Below are positions 8,117 to 18,021 of a stretch of 64,000 nucleotides of DNA, piece after piece. Source of the stretch: JAJEFO01 sp965208685. GTDB lineage: Bacteria; Pseudomonadota; Alphaproteobacteria; Rhodobacterales; Rhodobacteraceae. Location of the stretch: the NCBI GenBank assembly GCA_965208685.1, contig CBDBPL010000007.1:496001-560000 (forward strand). The letters are read 5' to 3'. The position numbers and the translations under genes were made by a program. Each line of letters starts with the position of its first letter. The first letter of the stretch is position 1. Below the pieces are notes generated by a model. It did not search any database, was not told where the DNA came from, and saw only the letters and a program-made list of their open reading frames with translations.

Positions 8117-9127
8117 ATGTCCGATGCTTCATCCGAGCTGGTTGCCGGGATCGAAGGGCTGTGCGAACGGCTGGCAGACGTGAAGAGCAGCATCACCAAG
8201 CGGTTCATTGGGCAGGAGCGAGTGGTGGATCTCGTGCTGTCGGCAATTCTCTGCGGTGGGCATGGCCTGCTGGTCGGCGTGCCGGGACTTGGCAAGACAC
8301 GACTTGTGGAAACGCTCTCGACCGTTTTGGGGCTGGACGGCAAGCGAATCCAGTTCACGCCGGACCTGATGCCTGCTGACATACTTGGATCAGAAGTTCT
8401 GGAGACCGGCGCTGACGGCAGTCGAGTCTTCAAGTTCATCAAGGGTCCGGTGTTCTGCCAGCTGCTCATGGCCGACGAGATAAACCGGGCGAGCCCGAGG
8501 ACGCAGTCCGCGTTGTTGCAGGCCATGCAGGAAAAGTCGGTGACCATCGCGGGAGACGAACATGAACTGCCTGCGCCGTTTCATGTCCTGGCAACGCAGA
8601 ACCCGATAGAGCAGGAGGGAACCTATCCCCTGCCGGAGGCGCAACTGGACCGGTTCCTCGTGCAGATTGACGTTCCTTACCCTGACCGGGCGACGGAGCG
8701 CGAAATCCTGCTTGCAACCACGGGCGCGGACGAAGAGCAGTCAACCCAGGTCCTGACTCCGGATGAACTCGTTGCCGCACAGACGATCGTGCGCCGGATG
8801 CCTGTGGGTGAATCCGTGATGGAGTCGATTCTTGACCTGGTGCGCTGTTGCCGTCCGGAGGAGGCAGACTCGCCCGACATCGTGCAGCAACATGTCAGTT
8901 GGGGACCTGGTCCGCGCGCTGCGCAGGCCCTCGCGCTTACGGTCAGGGCGCGCGCGCTTCTCGACGGCCGCCTCGCGCCGTCCGAAGAGGATGTGATGGC
9001 CCTTGCGACGCCGGTGCTCACACATCGCATGGCGCTCAGTTTTGCCGCCCGAGCCCAAGGCTTGACGTTGCAGGAAGTCATCGACGATGTGTCCAGTCAA
9101 GTTGCCCGGATCGAGGAAGCGGCTTGA
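8117..9127 (+). CDS. MoxR family AAA+ ATPase
   Basis: 336 residues. Walker A is GVPGLGKTRLVETL, Walker B LLMADEINRASPRTQSALLQ, and the sensor region is FHVLATQNPIEQEGTYPLPE, the standard MoxR signature. MoxR ATPases act as chaperones, often with vWA-domain partners such as those encoded downstream. ATG 8117 is preceded by AGGGAG eight bases upstream; an in-frame GTG at 8096 is less likely. The TGA overlaps a TTG start of the DUF58 gene (TTGA). Confidence 0.95.
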   Translation: MSDASSELVAGIEGLCERLADVKSSITKRFIGQERVVDLVLSAILCGGHGLLVGVPGLGKTRLVETLSTVLGLDGKRIQFTPDLMPADILGSEVLETGADGSRVFKFIKGPVFCQLLMADEINRASPRTQSALLQAMQEKSVTIAGDEHELPAPFHVLATQNPIEQEGTYPLPEAQLDRFLVQIDVPYPDRATEREILLATTGADEEQSTQVLTPDELVAAQTIVRRMPVGESVMESILDLVRCCRPEEADSPDIVQQHVSWGPGPRAAQALALTVRARALLDGRLAPSEEDVMALATPVLTHRMALSFAARAQGLTLQEVIDDVSSQVARIEEAA

Positions 9128-10023
9128 GCGCGGCGCACGATACCTCCGGCACGACCGTGCAACTGCGCCGCGAGGCAGAGACACTCGCGGAGACATTCCC
9201 GCCCTTGCTAGCGTCTGCGGAACGCCTTGCGGCCTGCGTCATGCCCGGCGAGCACGGGCGCAGGCGGGTCGGATCGGGCGACGAGTTCTGGCAGTACCGG
9301 CCAAGCAGCGCAGGCGACGAAATTGGCATGATCGATTGGCGGCGTTCGGCGCGCAGCGATGACGCGCTCTTCGTGCGCGAGAAGGAGTGGCAGGCTGTCC
9401 AGTCGGTGATGATCTGGCTGGACATGGGCCAGTCCATGCATTTTGCGTCGTCGAGATCGTTGCCAAGCAAGATCGACATGGCGCGGAGGCTGGCGCTGGC
9501 GCTGGCGATTCTGCTGATGCGCGGCGGTGAGCGCGTTGGCCTGGCCAATTCCGGCTTGCCGCCACGGAACGGTCATGCCCAGCTGATGCGTCTGAACAGC
9601 GCAATTGCGGAAGGGGAGGATGCCACCGATTACCCCGTGCCTGAGCTTGCCGATGCGCCGGCCCGGACGCGCGCCGTCCTCTTGTCGGATTTTCTGGGCG
9701 ACCTGGAGCCCGTGCGGCACGCCGTGACCGGTGCCGCCGACCGTGCCATTGAAGGGGTGCTCCTCCAGGTTCTAGACCCGCAGGAAGAGGCCTTCCCGTT
9801 CGAAGGGCGCACGGTCTTCGAGTCCATGGGTGGAACGCTCACGCACGAAACCTTGAAGGCGGACGAGCTTCGCGACCGCTATCTGGAGCGGCTGGCGGAC
9901 CGGAAGGCCGAGCTTTGGGAGCTTGCGAGGCTGGCGGGCTGGCAATTCAACGTCTGTCGCACCGGATCTCCGGCTTCTGCGGCCCTCCTTTGGCTGTACA
10001 TGGCGCTGGCCAGGGAGCATTGA
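9124..10023 (+). CDS. DUF58 domain-containing protein
   Basis: 299 residues from TTG 9124, which overlaps the moxR stop by four bases. The DUF58 motif is DEFWQYRPSSAGDEIGMIDW...RSDDALFVREKEW, followed by a vWA-like core (VMIWLDMGQSM). DUF58 proteins are regular partners of MoxR ATPases and are thought to be clients or adaptors. No signal peptide or membrane helix is evident, so it is probably cytoplasmic. The overlap implies coupled translation. Confidence 0.92.
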   Translation: MSAAHDTSGTTVQLRREAETLAETFPPLLASAERLAACVMPGEHGRRRVGSGDEFWQYRPSSAGDEIGMIDWRRSARSDDALFVREKEWQAVQSVMIWLDMGQSMHFASSRSLPSKIDMARRLALALAILLMRGGERVGLANSGLPPRNGHAQLMRLNSAIAEGEDATDYPVPELADAPARTRAVLLSDFLGDLEPVRHAVTGAADRAIEGVLLQVLDPQEEAFPFEGRTVFESMGGTLTHETLKADELRDRYLERLADRKAELWELARLAGWQFNVCRTGSPASAALLWLYMALAREH

Positions 10024-10099
10024 GCGTGATGTCCAGACAGCCAAAATTGTCGAGTGCATGCCGGTCAATTCTTCCGGCCGTGCCTTGGAGACCTGCTTG

Positions 10100-12865
10100 A
10101 TGTTGGCGCTCGGTCCCTTGGCATTCGCCAATCCATGGCTGCTCCTGGGCCTGCCGCTGCTGCCAATTCTCTGGATCCTGCTTCGAACCGTGCCACCGGC
10201 ACCGGTTCGGCGGCTCTTCCCCGGAGTCGCCCTGCTGCTTGGCCTCGCGGATGACGAGGTGCAGACTGACCGGACGCCTTGGTGGCTTCTGTTGCTTCGG
10301 ATGCTGGCGGTTGCGGCAGCCATCATCGGGTTTGCGGACCCCGTCCTGACTCCTCGAGCGGACACGGTGCGCGACGGGCCGCTTTTGTTGCTGTTCGACG
10401 GCAGTTGGGCGGATGCGCCTAACTGGTCAGCGCGAAACGAACATGTCGAGGGTCTCCTTGGCGAAGCGTCCGTGACAGGTCGCCAGACCGCCGTTGTCTC
10501 GTTGACCGACCTGCCGTCACGCCCGGTCTTGCCGTTCCGTTCGGCAAGGAACTGGTTGTCGGAACTTCCGGGCGTCGTGCCTGTGCCGTGGATGCCGGAT
10601 GGGCCTGCGGTGCTGTCCTGGCTGTCCGGGCTCGACGGCAGCTTCGATACGTTCTGGTATTCGGACGGGACTGCGCAGGATTGGCGAAGCGCGGCACTGG
10701 CTGAACTCCAGGAGCGCGGGCAAGTGTCAGTTTTCGAGGCCCGGCATCCCGTTCTGGCGCTGAGGCCTGCCAGGATCGCCGACGGGACGATTCAGGTGCC
10801 GGTAGCGAGGAGCCGGAGCACTGAAGCAAGTGCGGTGACGGTCGTGGCGCATGGCCTCGACCCTGGCGGCATTGAGCGGCAACTGGCACGTGTCGATGTC
10901 GCAATACCGGAGGGTGAGAGCGAGGCCGAGGTCGTCCTGTCGCTGCCGCCCGAACTCACGAACAGGTTGACGCGCTTCGAGATCGAGGGAATCCGTTCCG
11001 CCGGTGCCGTCAGCCTGACGGATGACAGCCTTGGCCGTCACGAGGTAGCAATCATTGCCGCGCGCGAGGAGCGAGAAGGGTCACGGCTCCTTTCACCGAC
11101 GCACTACCTTGAACAGGCGCTGCGCCCGGGTGCCGACCTGATTCGCGGTGCGATTCAGGACATTGTCCTCGCCAACCCCGACGTGATTGTCATGGCCGAC
11201 GTTGCCTCTCTTGCAGGCAGCGAGCGCAACGCGGTTGAGCACTGGGTGCGCGATGGCGGTCTGCTGCTGCGGTTCGCGGGCCCGCGACTGGCCGCGTCCG
11301 ACATAGGTCGCGAGGCGGAGGACGTGTTGTTGCCGGTGCGACTTCGTGCGGGAGGACGCCGGGTCGGGGGAGCGATGAGCTGGGGCGAACCCAAGCGGCT
11401 CAGGGCCTTTTCGGCGGCGAGCCCGTTTTTTGGCCTTCCCGTTCCCGATGACGTCACGGTTTCGAGCCAGGTGGTGGCACAGCCTGATCCGAGCATGGCC
11501 GAGCGAACGATCGCCACATTGGCAGACGGTACGCCGCTCGTTTCGCGCAAGCGTCTGGGCGATGGACAGGTCGTGCTGTTTCACGTGACCGCAAATGCAG
11601 ATTGGTCGACCCTGCCGCTATCCGGACTCTTCGTGCAGATGCTCGAACGATTGGCGATATCCGCGCGGCAGACTCAGCCGTCTGCGGAGGATCTGAATGG
11701 CACGGTGTGGACCTTGGATCGACGCCTCGACGGGTTCGGCAACGTGGGTACAGCAGGGACCATTGCGGGTGTCGACGGGGTCCGGTTGGTGACAGAGAGC
11801 CCGGGCCCCGACTTGCCGCCCGGAATTTATGTTGGCGACAGCGGCACAATCGGACTCAATGCGTTTGGCGCATCGCAGCAATTGGCAGCGGCTGACTGGC
11901 CCGTGGATGTGCCGGTTGAGGAGTTTGCGGCTTCCCGGTCTCTTCCTCTGAAGGGTTCTCTTCTCTTCTTGGCGATCCTTGTGTTCATGATCGACGTGCT
12001 GGCAACCCTCTGGCAGTCGGGCCGCATGTCACGCGTGCGTGCTCCGGCTGGAATGGCTGCTGTGGTCCTGCTTTGGCACGCGTCACCTGCGCCGGCACAG
12101 GAACAGGATTTGGCGCGACTTGTCTCGGCGGCGTCGGAGGTGACGCTCGCATATGTCATCACCGGCGACGCGGAAGTGGATCGAGTGGCCGCGGCGGGAT
12201 TGAGGGGACTTTCGAACATTCTTGTCCGCAGAACTTCGGTCGAGCCCGCCGAGCCGGTCGGAGTAAATCTTGAGACAGATGAACTCTCGGTCTTTCCGTT
12301 CCTGTATTGGCCGGTTACCGATGCGCAGCCACGTCCCTCAGCCGAGGCATATGAGAAGCTCAACCGGTATCTCAGGGCGGGGGGGCTGATACATTTCGAC
12401 ACACGGGATGCAGTGACATTCGGAAACGGGTCGGGAGGTTCGAACGCGACCAAGCTCAGACAACTGGCGAAGTCACTCGATGTTCCGCCGCTTGAGCCAA
12501 TTCCTCATGATCACGTGCTGACCCGGTCCTTCTACCTCCTGCAAGACTTTCCGGGCCGTCATGCCGGACGGAACGTCTGGGTCGAAGCGGCACCTGCCGA
12601 TGCGTTGCAGGCCGAGGGCATGCCATTCAGGAATCTCAACGACAACGTGACGCCGGTGGTGATCGGTGGGAACGACTGGGCGGCAGCGTGGGCAATGGAC
12701 GCGCAAGGACGGCCCATGTTTCCGGTGGGTCGCGCCTTTTCTGGCGAGCGCCAGCGCGAGATCGCATATCGCTTCGGAGTCAACCTGATCATGTACGTCC
12801 TGACCGGGAACTACAAGTCGGACCAGGTCCATGTTCCCGCCCTGCTTGACAGGCTGGGGCAATGA
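10100..12865 (+). CDS. BatA/DUF4159 domain membrane protein
   Basis: 921 residues. The N-terminus carries the BatA-type double hydrophobic segment (ANPWLLLGLPLLPILWILLR and WWLLLLRMLAVAAAIIGF). The middle is a large periplasmic or extracytoplasmic region, a further TM segment lies near LFLAILVFMIDVLATLW, and the C-terminal ~220 residues are DUF4159 (YEKLNRYLRAGGLIHFDTRD ... YRFGVNLIMYVLTGNYKSDQ). ATG 10100 is preceded by GGAG nine bases upstream. It is the third gene of the MoxR operon. A role in envelope protein maturation is inferred from the MoxR context. Confidence 0.9.
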   Translation: MLALGPLAFANPWLLLGLPLLPILWILLRTVPPAPVRRLFPGVALLLGLADDEVQTDRTPWWLLLLRMLAVAAAIIGFADPVLTPRADTVRDGPLLLLFDGSWADAPNWSARNEHVEGLLGEASVTGRQTAVVSLTDLPSRPVLPFRSARNWLSELPGVVPVPWMPDGPAVLSWLSGLDGSFDTFWYSDGTAQDWRSAALAELQERGQVSVFEARHPVLALRPARIADGTIQVPVARSRSTEASAVTVVAHGLDPGGIERQLARVDVAIPEGESEAEVVLSLPPELTNRLTRFEIEGIRSAGAVSLTDDSLGRHEVAIIAAREEREGSRLLSPTHYLEQALRPGADLIRGAIQDIVLANPDVIVMADVASLAGSERNAVEHWVRDGGLLLRFAGPRLAASDIGREAEDVLLPVRLRAGGRRVGGAMSWGEPKRLRAFSAASPFFGLPVPDDVTVSSQVVAQPDPSMAERTIATLADGTPLVSRKRLGDGQVVLFHVTANADWSTLPLSGLFVQMLERLAISARQTQPSAEDLNGTVWTLDRRLDGFGNVGTAGTIAGVDGVRLVTESPGPDLPPGIYVGDSGTIGLNAFGASQQLAAADWPVDVPVEEFAASRSLPLKGSLLFLAILVFMIDVLATLWQSGRMSRVRAPAGMAAVVLLWHASPAPAQEQDLARLVSAASEVTLAYVITGDAEVDRVAAAGLRGLSNILVRRTSVEPAEPVGVNLETDELSVFPFLYWPVTDAQPRPSAEAYEKLNRYLRAGGLIHFDTRDAVTFGNGSGGSNATKLRQLAKSLDVPPLEPIPHDHVLTRSFYLLQDFPGRHAGRNVWVEAAPADALQAEGMPFRNLNDNVTPVVIGGNDWAAAWAMDAQGRPMFPVGRAFSGERQREIAYRFGVNLIMYVLTGNYKSDQVHVPALLDRLGQ

Positions 12866-12963
12866 CGCGTTTCAGGAAGGTCATCACGTTGGAATGCCTT
12901 GCGCCGCTCGCACGGCCGACGCTGTCCCGAAAGCAGCTCGGGCAAATTCAGGGACTCGGCTGA
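12862..12963 (+). CDS. Candidate 33-residue small protein in MoxR operon
   Basis: ATG 12862 overlaps the preceding stop as ATGA. The frame encodes 33 residues beginning MTRFRKVITLECLAPLARPT and ends in TGA three bases before the ATG of the next gene. It has no recognised motif and is basic. Position and spacing suggest a translated coupling ORF, or a bridge that carries ribosomes to the next gene; it could also be chance. Confidence 0.4.
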   Translation: MTRFRKVITLECLAPLARPTLSRKQLGQIQGLG

Positions 12964-12966
12964 GCC

Positions 12967-15045
12967 ATGCAGGTGGTCCACAGCATCTTTTTCGAACCGT
13001 TGTTTCCATGGGCGATGCTGTGGTCTCTGGCGGCGGCCTCGCTGGTCCTGACCTTGATGGCAGTCCGTGGCGGCCTTTCAGGATGGTGGCTCCGCGGGAT
13101 CGCCCTTTCGCTGCTCCTGATGGCAGTCGCGAACCCGTCGACCCAAATCGAGGAGCGGGAAGCGCTTTCCGACCTGGTCCTTCTCGTGGTTGACGAAAGC
13201 GCGAGCCAAAGCATCGACACTCGCCCGTCCCAAACCGAGGAAGCGATCGCGAAGGTCGAGGAGGAAATCGCCGCCCTCGGCAATGTCGGGCTCCGCATGG
13301 TTCATGTGGAAGACAGCGACGGCAATCGCGGCACGCTCCTGATGAAGGCGCTTGCCGACGCAATTGCAAGCGAGCCGCGCGCACGTCTCGCAGGCGTGAT
13401 TCTCGTGAGCGACGGGCAACTGCATGACATTGATCACCTTCCGGAACTTCCCGCGCCGATGCACCTGCTGTTGACCGGGAAAGCCGGCGACTGGGACCGC
13501 CGTCTTCTGATTCGGAATGCTCCGGCATTTGCAATCATCGACGAGCCGGTCACCTTGACGCTGAAGGTCGAGGACCAGGGAGCGGCTCCGGCAAGCCCTC
13601 CCGAGGCTGCCGGCATCGACATTTCCCTGGATGGCGGAACGCCGGACCGGTTTCGTGTGCCGGTCGGTCAGGATGTCGAGCTTGCAGTGACGCTCCGGCA
13701 CGGCGGCATGAACGTCATTCAGTTCACGTTGCCCGAACATCCCGGCGAATTGACCACGCGCAACAATGCGGCGGTCGTGCAGATCAACGGCGTACGGGAT
13801 CGCTTGCGGGTCCTGCTGGTCTCCGGCCAGCCACATGCTGGCGAGCGAACCTGGCGCAACCTCCTGAAATCTGATGCCTCGGTGGATCTTGTGCACTTCA
13901 CCATCCTGCGCCCGCCCGAAAAGCAGGACGGGGTTCCGGTGAACGAACTCAGCCTGATCGCCTTCCCGACGCGTGAGCTCTTCCTGGACAAGGTCGGCGA
14001 GTTCGACCTGATCATCTTCGACCGCTACAAGCTGCGCGGCATCATGCCGGCGGTCTATCTCGACAGCATCAGGCAGCATGTCGAGGGCGGAGGCGCACTT
14101 CTGGTCGCTGCGGGTCCGGATTTCGCAACGGCCGAGTCAATTTACCATTCGCCGCTTGCCGAGATTCTCCCGGCCGCACCCAGCGGACTGGTGCGCGAAT
14201 TCGCCTATTTGCCGAAGGTGACTCGAATCGGCCAGCGTCACCCGGTGACCGAGGGTCTGGCACCGGTCAATGATGCGGCAACCCGCAACGAACGGTCTTG
14301 GGGAAGGTGGCTTCGGCAAATCGACGTGGCTGCCAAGGGCGACGGCCATACACTCATGGAGGGCTTGGACGACGCGCCGCTGCTGGTAATCGACCGGGTC
14401 GGAGAGGGGCGCGTCGCGCTGCTCGCGTCGGACCACGCCTGGCTGTGGTCACGTGGCTTTGAAGGAGGCGGTCCGCAACTGGAACTGCTCAGGCGGCTGG
14501 CGCACTGGATGATGAAGGAACCCGACCTGGAAGAGGAGGCGCTGACCGCGATCTCGGAGGGTCTGACCATGACGATTGCCCGACGAACGATCAATGACGA
14601 AGTTGGGGACGTCGAAGTCATCGGTCCGGACGGTGAAGTCATCCTGCTGCCACTGGAAGAAGTCGCGCCCGGTCGTTACTCGCTGACTTGGCAGGCGCCA
14701 GGAGCAGGGCTCTACCGGCTGAGAGAAGGTGACCAGGAAAGTGTCGCAGCACTTGGACCTGCGGCGTTGAAAGAGTTCGAGGCCACGATTGCAAGCGATG
14801 CGCTCTTGGCAGGTCCGGTGGCGGACACGCGCGGCGGCGTGCACAAGGTCGCCGACGGCGTGCCGGACATTCGCCGGGTCCGGCAAGGCCAGGTCGCGTC
14901 GGGGCGCGGGTGGATCGGTATCACGCCTCGCGAAGCGTACCTGACGGCGGACATCCGCGTGTCGCCGTTGCTGCCGGCCTGGACCATGCTGCTGCTCGCC
15001 TCGATTCTGATGATCGGCACCTGGTTCTGGGAAGGACGGCGATAG
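12967..15045 (+). CDS. vWA/GATase-like membrane protein of MoxR operon
   Basis: 692 residues. Two N-terminal hydrophobic segments (WAMLWSLAAASLVLTLMAV and WWLRGIALSLLLMAVANP) precede a vWA-like domain with the metal-site motif DESAS in LVLLVVDESASQS. The middle has a class I glutamine-amidotransferase-like fold (LRVLLVSGQPHAGERTW ... FDLIIFDRY ... VEGGGALLVAAGPDF). A C-terminal TM helix (AWTMLLLASILMIGTWFW) closes the protein. It ends the MoxR operon and most likely forms a membrane partner of the BatA/DUF4159 protein. The biochemical function is not established. Confidence 0.88.
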   Translation: MQVVHSIFFEPLFPWAMLWSLAAASLVLTLMAVRGGLSGWWLRGIALSLLLMAVANPSTQIEEREALSDLVLLVVDESASQSIDTRPSQTEEAIAKVEEEIAALGNVGLRMVHVEDSDGNRGTLLMKALADAIASEPRARLAGVILVSDGQLHDIDHLPELPAPMHLLLTGKAGDWDRRLLIRNAPAFAIIDEPVTLTLKVEDQGAAPASPPEAAGIDISLDGGTPDRFRVPVGQDVELAVTLRHGGMNVIQFTLPEHPGELTTRNNAAVVQINGVRDRLRVLLVSGQPHAGERTWRNLLKSDASVDLVHFTILRPPEKQDGVPVNELSLIAFPTRELFLDKVGEFDLIIFDRYKLRGIMPAVYLDSIRQHVEGGGALLVAAGPDFATAESIYHSPLAEILPAAPSGLVREFAYLPKVTRIGQRHPVTEGLAPVNDAATRNERSWGRWLRQIDVAAKGDGHTLMEGLDDAPLLVIDRVGEGRVALLASDHAWLWSRGFEGGGPQLELLRRLAHWMMKEPDLEEEALTAISEGLTMTIARRTINDEVGDVEVIGPDGEVILLPLEEVAPGRYSLTWQAPGAGLYRLREGDQESVAALGPAALKEFEATIASDALLAGPVADTRGGVHKVADGVPDIRRVRQGQVASGRGWIGITPREAYLTADIRVSPLLPAWTMLLLASILMIGTWFWEGRR

Positions 15046-15074
15046 CGGCGGTGTCAGTCTGGGAAGGGACGCGT

Positions 15075-16304
15075 CTACTCGGCAGCCCGCAGTTCGGCGT
15101 CCGCGGTGCCGGAATACAGGTAGTCCCGTGTTATTGGAACCGCATCGACCTCGCGCGATATCTGGAACTGGAACACGCCCTGACGCCGGAGCCGGAACGT
15201 CTGCTCGCAGGCAACGAGGTAGAATTTCCACATCCTCACGAATCTCTCGTCATAAAGCTCTGTCACCTTGTTGGCGTTCGCGACGAACCGGTCGAACCAG
15301 TGCCGGAGCGTATAGGCATAGTGGAGCCTCAGGGACTCGACATCCGCAATCCACAGATTCTGGCGCTCGACCGACGCCGCGATTTCCGAGAAGCTTGGCA
15401 CGTAGCCGCCGGGAAAGATGTACTTGGCGATCCACGGGTTGGTGGCGCAGGGAGCCTCGGAGATCCCGATCGAATGGATGAGCGCCACGCCGTCCGGGGC
15501 CAGGAGATCGCGCACGGAACGAAAATAGGCGTCGAAATACGGCAGTCCCACGTGCTCGAACATGCCGACCGACACGATCCGGTCGAACTGTCCCGAAAGC
15601 TCGCGGTAGTCAGTCATTCGGAACTCGACTTGCTTCTCAAGGCCCTCGGCCCGCGCACGCTCCTGCGCGACCGCAAGCTGCTCCTTGGAAAGCGTGATGC
15701 CGAGGACCTGGGCGCCGTGATGCCGCGCCAGCGTAAGGCCCATTCCTCCCCAGCCGCAGCCGATGTCGAGCACGCGCATTCCCGGTTCTATTCTCAATTT
15801 CCTGGCAATATGGGCCTTCTTTTGCTCCTGCGCGACTTCAAGCGTGTCGTCGAGCGACTGGAAGTAGGCGCAGGAATACTGCCGGTCCGCATCCAGGAAG
15901 AGTTCGTAAAGTTCGCCCGACAGGTCGTAGTGATGCGCGACGTTCCGGACGGAAATTCGGCCTGCATTGTGCTGCATGAACCGCCTGAAGGTTGTGCGAA
16001 GCTGCAGATGCGCGCGTTGCCACCAGGTCCGATGCGGGTCGTCGAGGTTGCGGAGGATCAGTTCGAGAAGGCCGTGGAGGTCGTCATTCTCGATGACGAG
16101 CGTTCCGTTCATGTAGCTTTCACCGACTGCAAGTTCCGGGTTGATCACCAAATGCCGGACAGTTGCATTGTCCGTAAGGGACACGCGTACCTGCGGCCCG
16201 TTGCCGTCGCCGAACGTCAGCACCGTCCCACCTGGCAATTCGACCGTCAACAGGCCGATCTGGACAGCCTTCCCAAGTGCAATGTCGAGAGCCCTTGTCC
16301 ACAT
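15075..16304 (-). CDS. cfa: Cyclopropane-fatty-acyl-phospholipid synthase
   Basis: 409 residues. It methylates double bonds of membrane phospholipid acyl chains using S-adenosylmethionine. Visible: the N-terminal CFA domain (GESYMNGTLVIENDD), HHYDLSGELYELFLD, YSCAYFQSLDDTLEVAQEQK, SAM-binding motif VLDIGCGWGGMGLTLA, and the YIFPGGYVPSFSEI active-site region. Length is typical. It is convergent with the MoxR operon (29-bp gap) and monocistronic. Confidence 0.95.
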   Translation of the reverse strand: MWTRALDIALGKAVQIGLLTVELPGGTVLTFGDGNGPQVRVSLTDNATVRHLVINPELAVGESYMNGTLVIENDDLHGLLELILRNLDDPHRTWWQRAHLQLRTTFRRFMQHNAGRISVRNVAHHYDLSGELYELFLDADRQYSCAYFQSLDDTLEVAQEQKKAHIARKLRIEPGMRVLDIGCGWGGMGLTLARHHGAQVLGITLSKEQLAVAQERARAEGLEKQVEFRMTDYRELSGQFDRIVSVGMFEHVGLPYFDAYFRSVRDLLAPDGVALIHSIGISEAPCATNPWIAKYIFPGGYVPSFSEIAASVERQNLWIADVESLRLHYAYTLRHWFDRFVANANKVTELYDERFVRMWKFYLVACEQTFRLRRQGVFQFQISREVDAVPITRDYLYSGTADAELRAAE

Positions 16305-16466
16305 GTCTCAATCCTCGCGTGAACCGGCTTGCAAGCCCTGCATTCTATCGAATTGCGATGAATCTGCAACGCCTTGCCGAAAGATGAAAGTCCAGAATCT
16401 TCTGCAATGAAGTTGTCCATGTCGTCGACCGTCGCAATCGTCAACGTTGCGCCACCGCCTTCGAGT

Positions 16467-17699
16467 TCAATCGGATTCGGTCATGGTCCAGTCAAGGGCC
16501 TTGGCAACCGTGAAGATGTCCTTGTCGCCTCGACCGCACATGTTCATGCAGATGACATGATCCGCCGGCAGGCCGGGCGCGATTTTCGCCACATGCGCCA
16601 GCGCGTGACTGGGCTCCAGCGCCGGAATGATGCCTTCTGTCTCGCAGGATAGCTGGAACGCCTCGAGCGCCTCTTGGTCGGTGACCGAGACGTATTCGGC
16701 GCGCCCTGTTTCATGAAGCCAGGAGTGTTCGGGTCCGATGCCGGGATAGTCGAGCCCTGCGGAAATGCTGAAGCCCTCAAGAATCTGCCCGTCGTCATCC
16801 TGCAGCAGATACGTCCGGTTGCCGTGCAGCACGCCAGGACGTCCACCGGTGAGCGATGCGCAGTGCTCCATCCGGTCATCCACGCCTTTGCCGCCCGCCT
16901 CGACGCCAATGATGCGCACTCCTCTGTCGTCCAGGAACGGGTGGAAGAGGCCCATTGCATTCGACCCGCCCCCGATCGCCGCAATGACCGTGTCGGGCAG
17001 GCGTCCCTCGGCCTCCATCATCTGGGCGCGAGCCTCCTTTCCGATGATGGACTGAAAGTCGCGGACCATTGCCGGATAGGGATGAGGTCCAGCAACCGTG
17101 CCGATGCAATAGAACGTGTCACGGACGTAGGTCACCCAGTCGCGAAGCGCGTCGTTCATCGCATCCTTCAGAGTGCCTCGGCCCGACGTCACCGGCACCA
17201 CTTCGGCGCCGAGTAGCTTCATGCGGAAGACGTTCGGCTTCTGCCTTTCGACATCGTGCGCACCCATGTAGACCACGCATTGCAGGCCGAACTTCGCACA
17301 GACCGTCGCCGTTGCGACCCCGTGCTGCCCGGCGCCGGTCTCCGCAATGATGCGGGACTTTCCCATGCGGCGCGCGAGGATGATCTGGCCGAGCACGTTG
17401 TTGATCTTGTGGGCGCCTGTGTGGTTGAGTTCGTCGCGTTTCATGTAAATCTTCGCGCCGCCCAGACGATGGGTCAGGCGCTCAGCGAAATAGAGTGGCG
17501 ACGGTCGGCCGACATAGTGGGTCCAGAGATGGTTCATCTCGTCCCAGAAGGCCTGGTCCGTCTTCGCCTTTTCGTACTCGGCCTCAAGATCAAGGATGAG
17601 CGGCATCAGCGTTTCGCTGACGAATCGGCCTCCGAACGTGCCAAAGCGGCCATTTTCGTCAGGGCCGGTCTTGAAACTGTTGATGAGTTCGCTGGACAT
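16467..17699 (-). CDS. trpB: Tryptophan synthase beta chain
   Basis: 410 residues. It condenses indole with serine to tryptophan. Visible: FGGRFVSETLMPLI, the PLP-lysine segment KRDELNHTGAHKINN, ETGAGQHGVATATV, and the phosphate loop AAIGGGSNAMGLF. ATG 17699 has GGAAGG six bases upstream, so the longer open frame upstream is not used. No trpF or trpA lies beside it in the window, so the usual trpFBA order is broken at least on this side. Confidence 0.97.
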   Translation of the reverse strand: MSSELINSFKTGPDENGRFGTFGGRFVSETLMPLILDLEAEYEKAKTDQAFWDEMNHLWTHYVGRPSPLYFAERLTHRLGGAKIYMKRDELNHTGAHKINNVLGQIILARRMGKSRIIAETGAGQHGVATATVCAKFGLQCVVYMGAHDVERQKPNVFRMKLLGAEVVPVTSGRGTLKDAMNDALRDWVTYVRDTFYCIGTVAGPHPYPAMVRDFQSIIGKEARAQMMEAEGRLPDTVIAAIGGGSNAMGLFHPFLDDRGVRIIGVEAGGKGVDDRMEHCASLTGGRPGVLHGNRTYLLQDDDGQILEGFSISAGLDYPGIGPEHSWLHETGRAEYVSVTDQEALEAFQLSCETEGIIPALEPSHALAHVAKIAPGLPADHVICMNMCGRGDKDIFTVAKALDWTMTESD

Positions 17700-18021
17700 G
17701 AATGCCTTCCCGGATTTGACCGCAAGGGTGTATCGCCGTGCCACGGACAAGGCAAGGCAGCAACACGAGACGGGCGTGATCCTCGTATGGTTCAATTTTT
17801 GGTTCCATGATGTTCCGTTTGCGAATCACGCGGCGAATGCGACCTGCGCCACCGGCCCGTTTTTGTTTGCGCATTGCGGTGGCTTCCAGCCATCGGAGTG
17901 CGCGCTCCTTGCTGACGGGCGTGACCGGAACCCGTAGGTTCTCCGAATTGGGGTTGGGAACCAGCCTTTGGCCGCGAAGTAGGGACGTTGGTCCGGGGCT
18001 TGGCCGAGAAGCCGTCGCATT
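17700..18021. other. Leader of trpB and spacer
   Basis: About 320 bases with no recognisable gene. It holds the trpB ribosome binding site and presumably its promoter; no attenuator structure was recognised. Confidence 0.4.
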
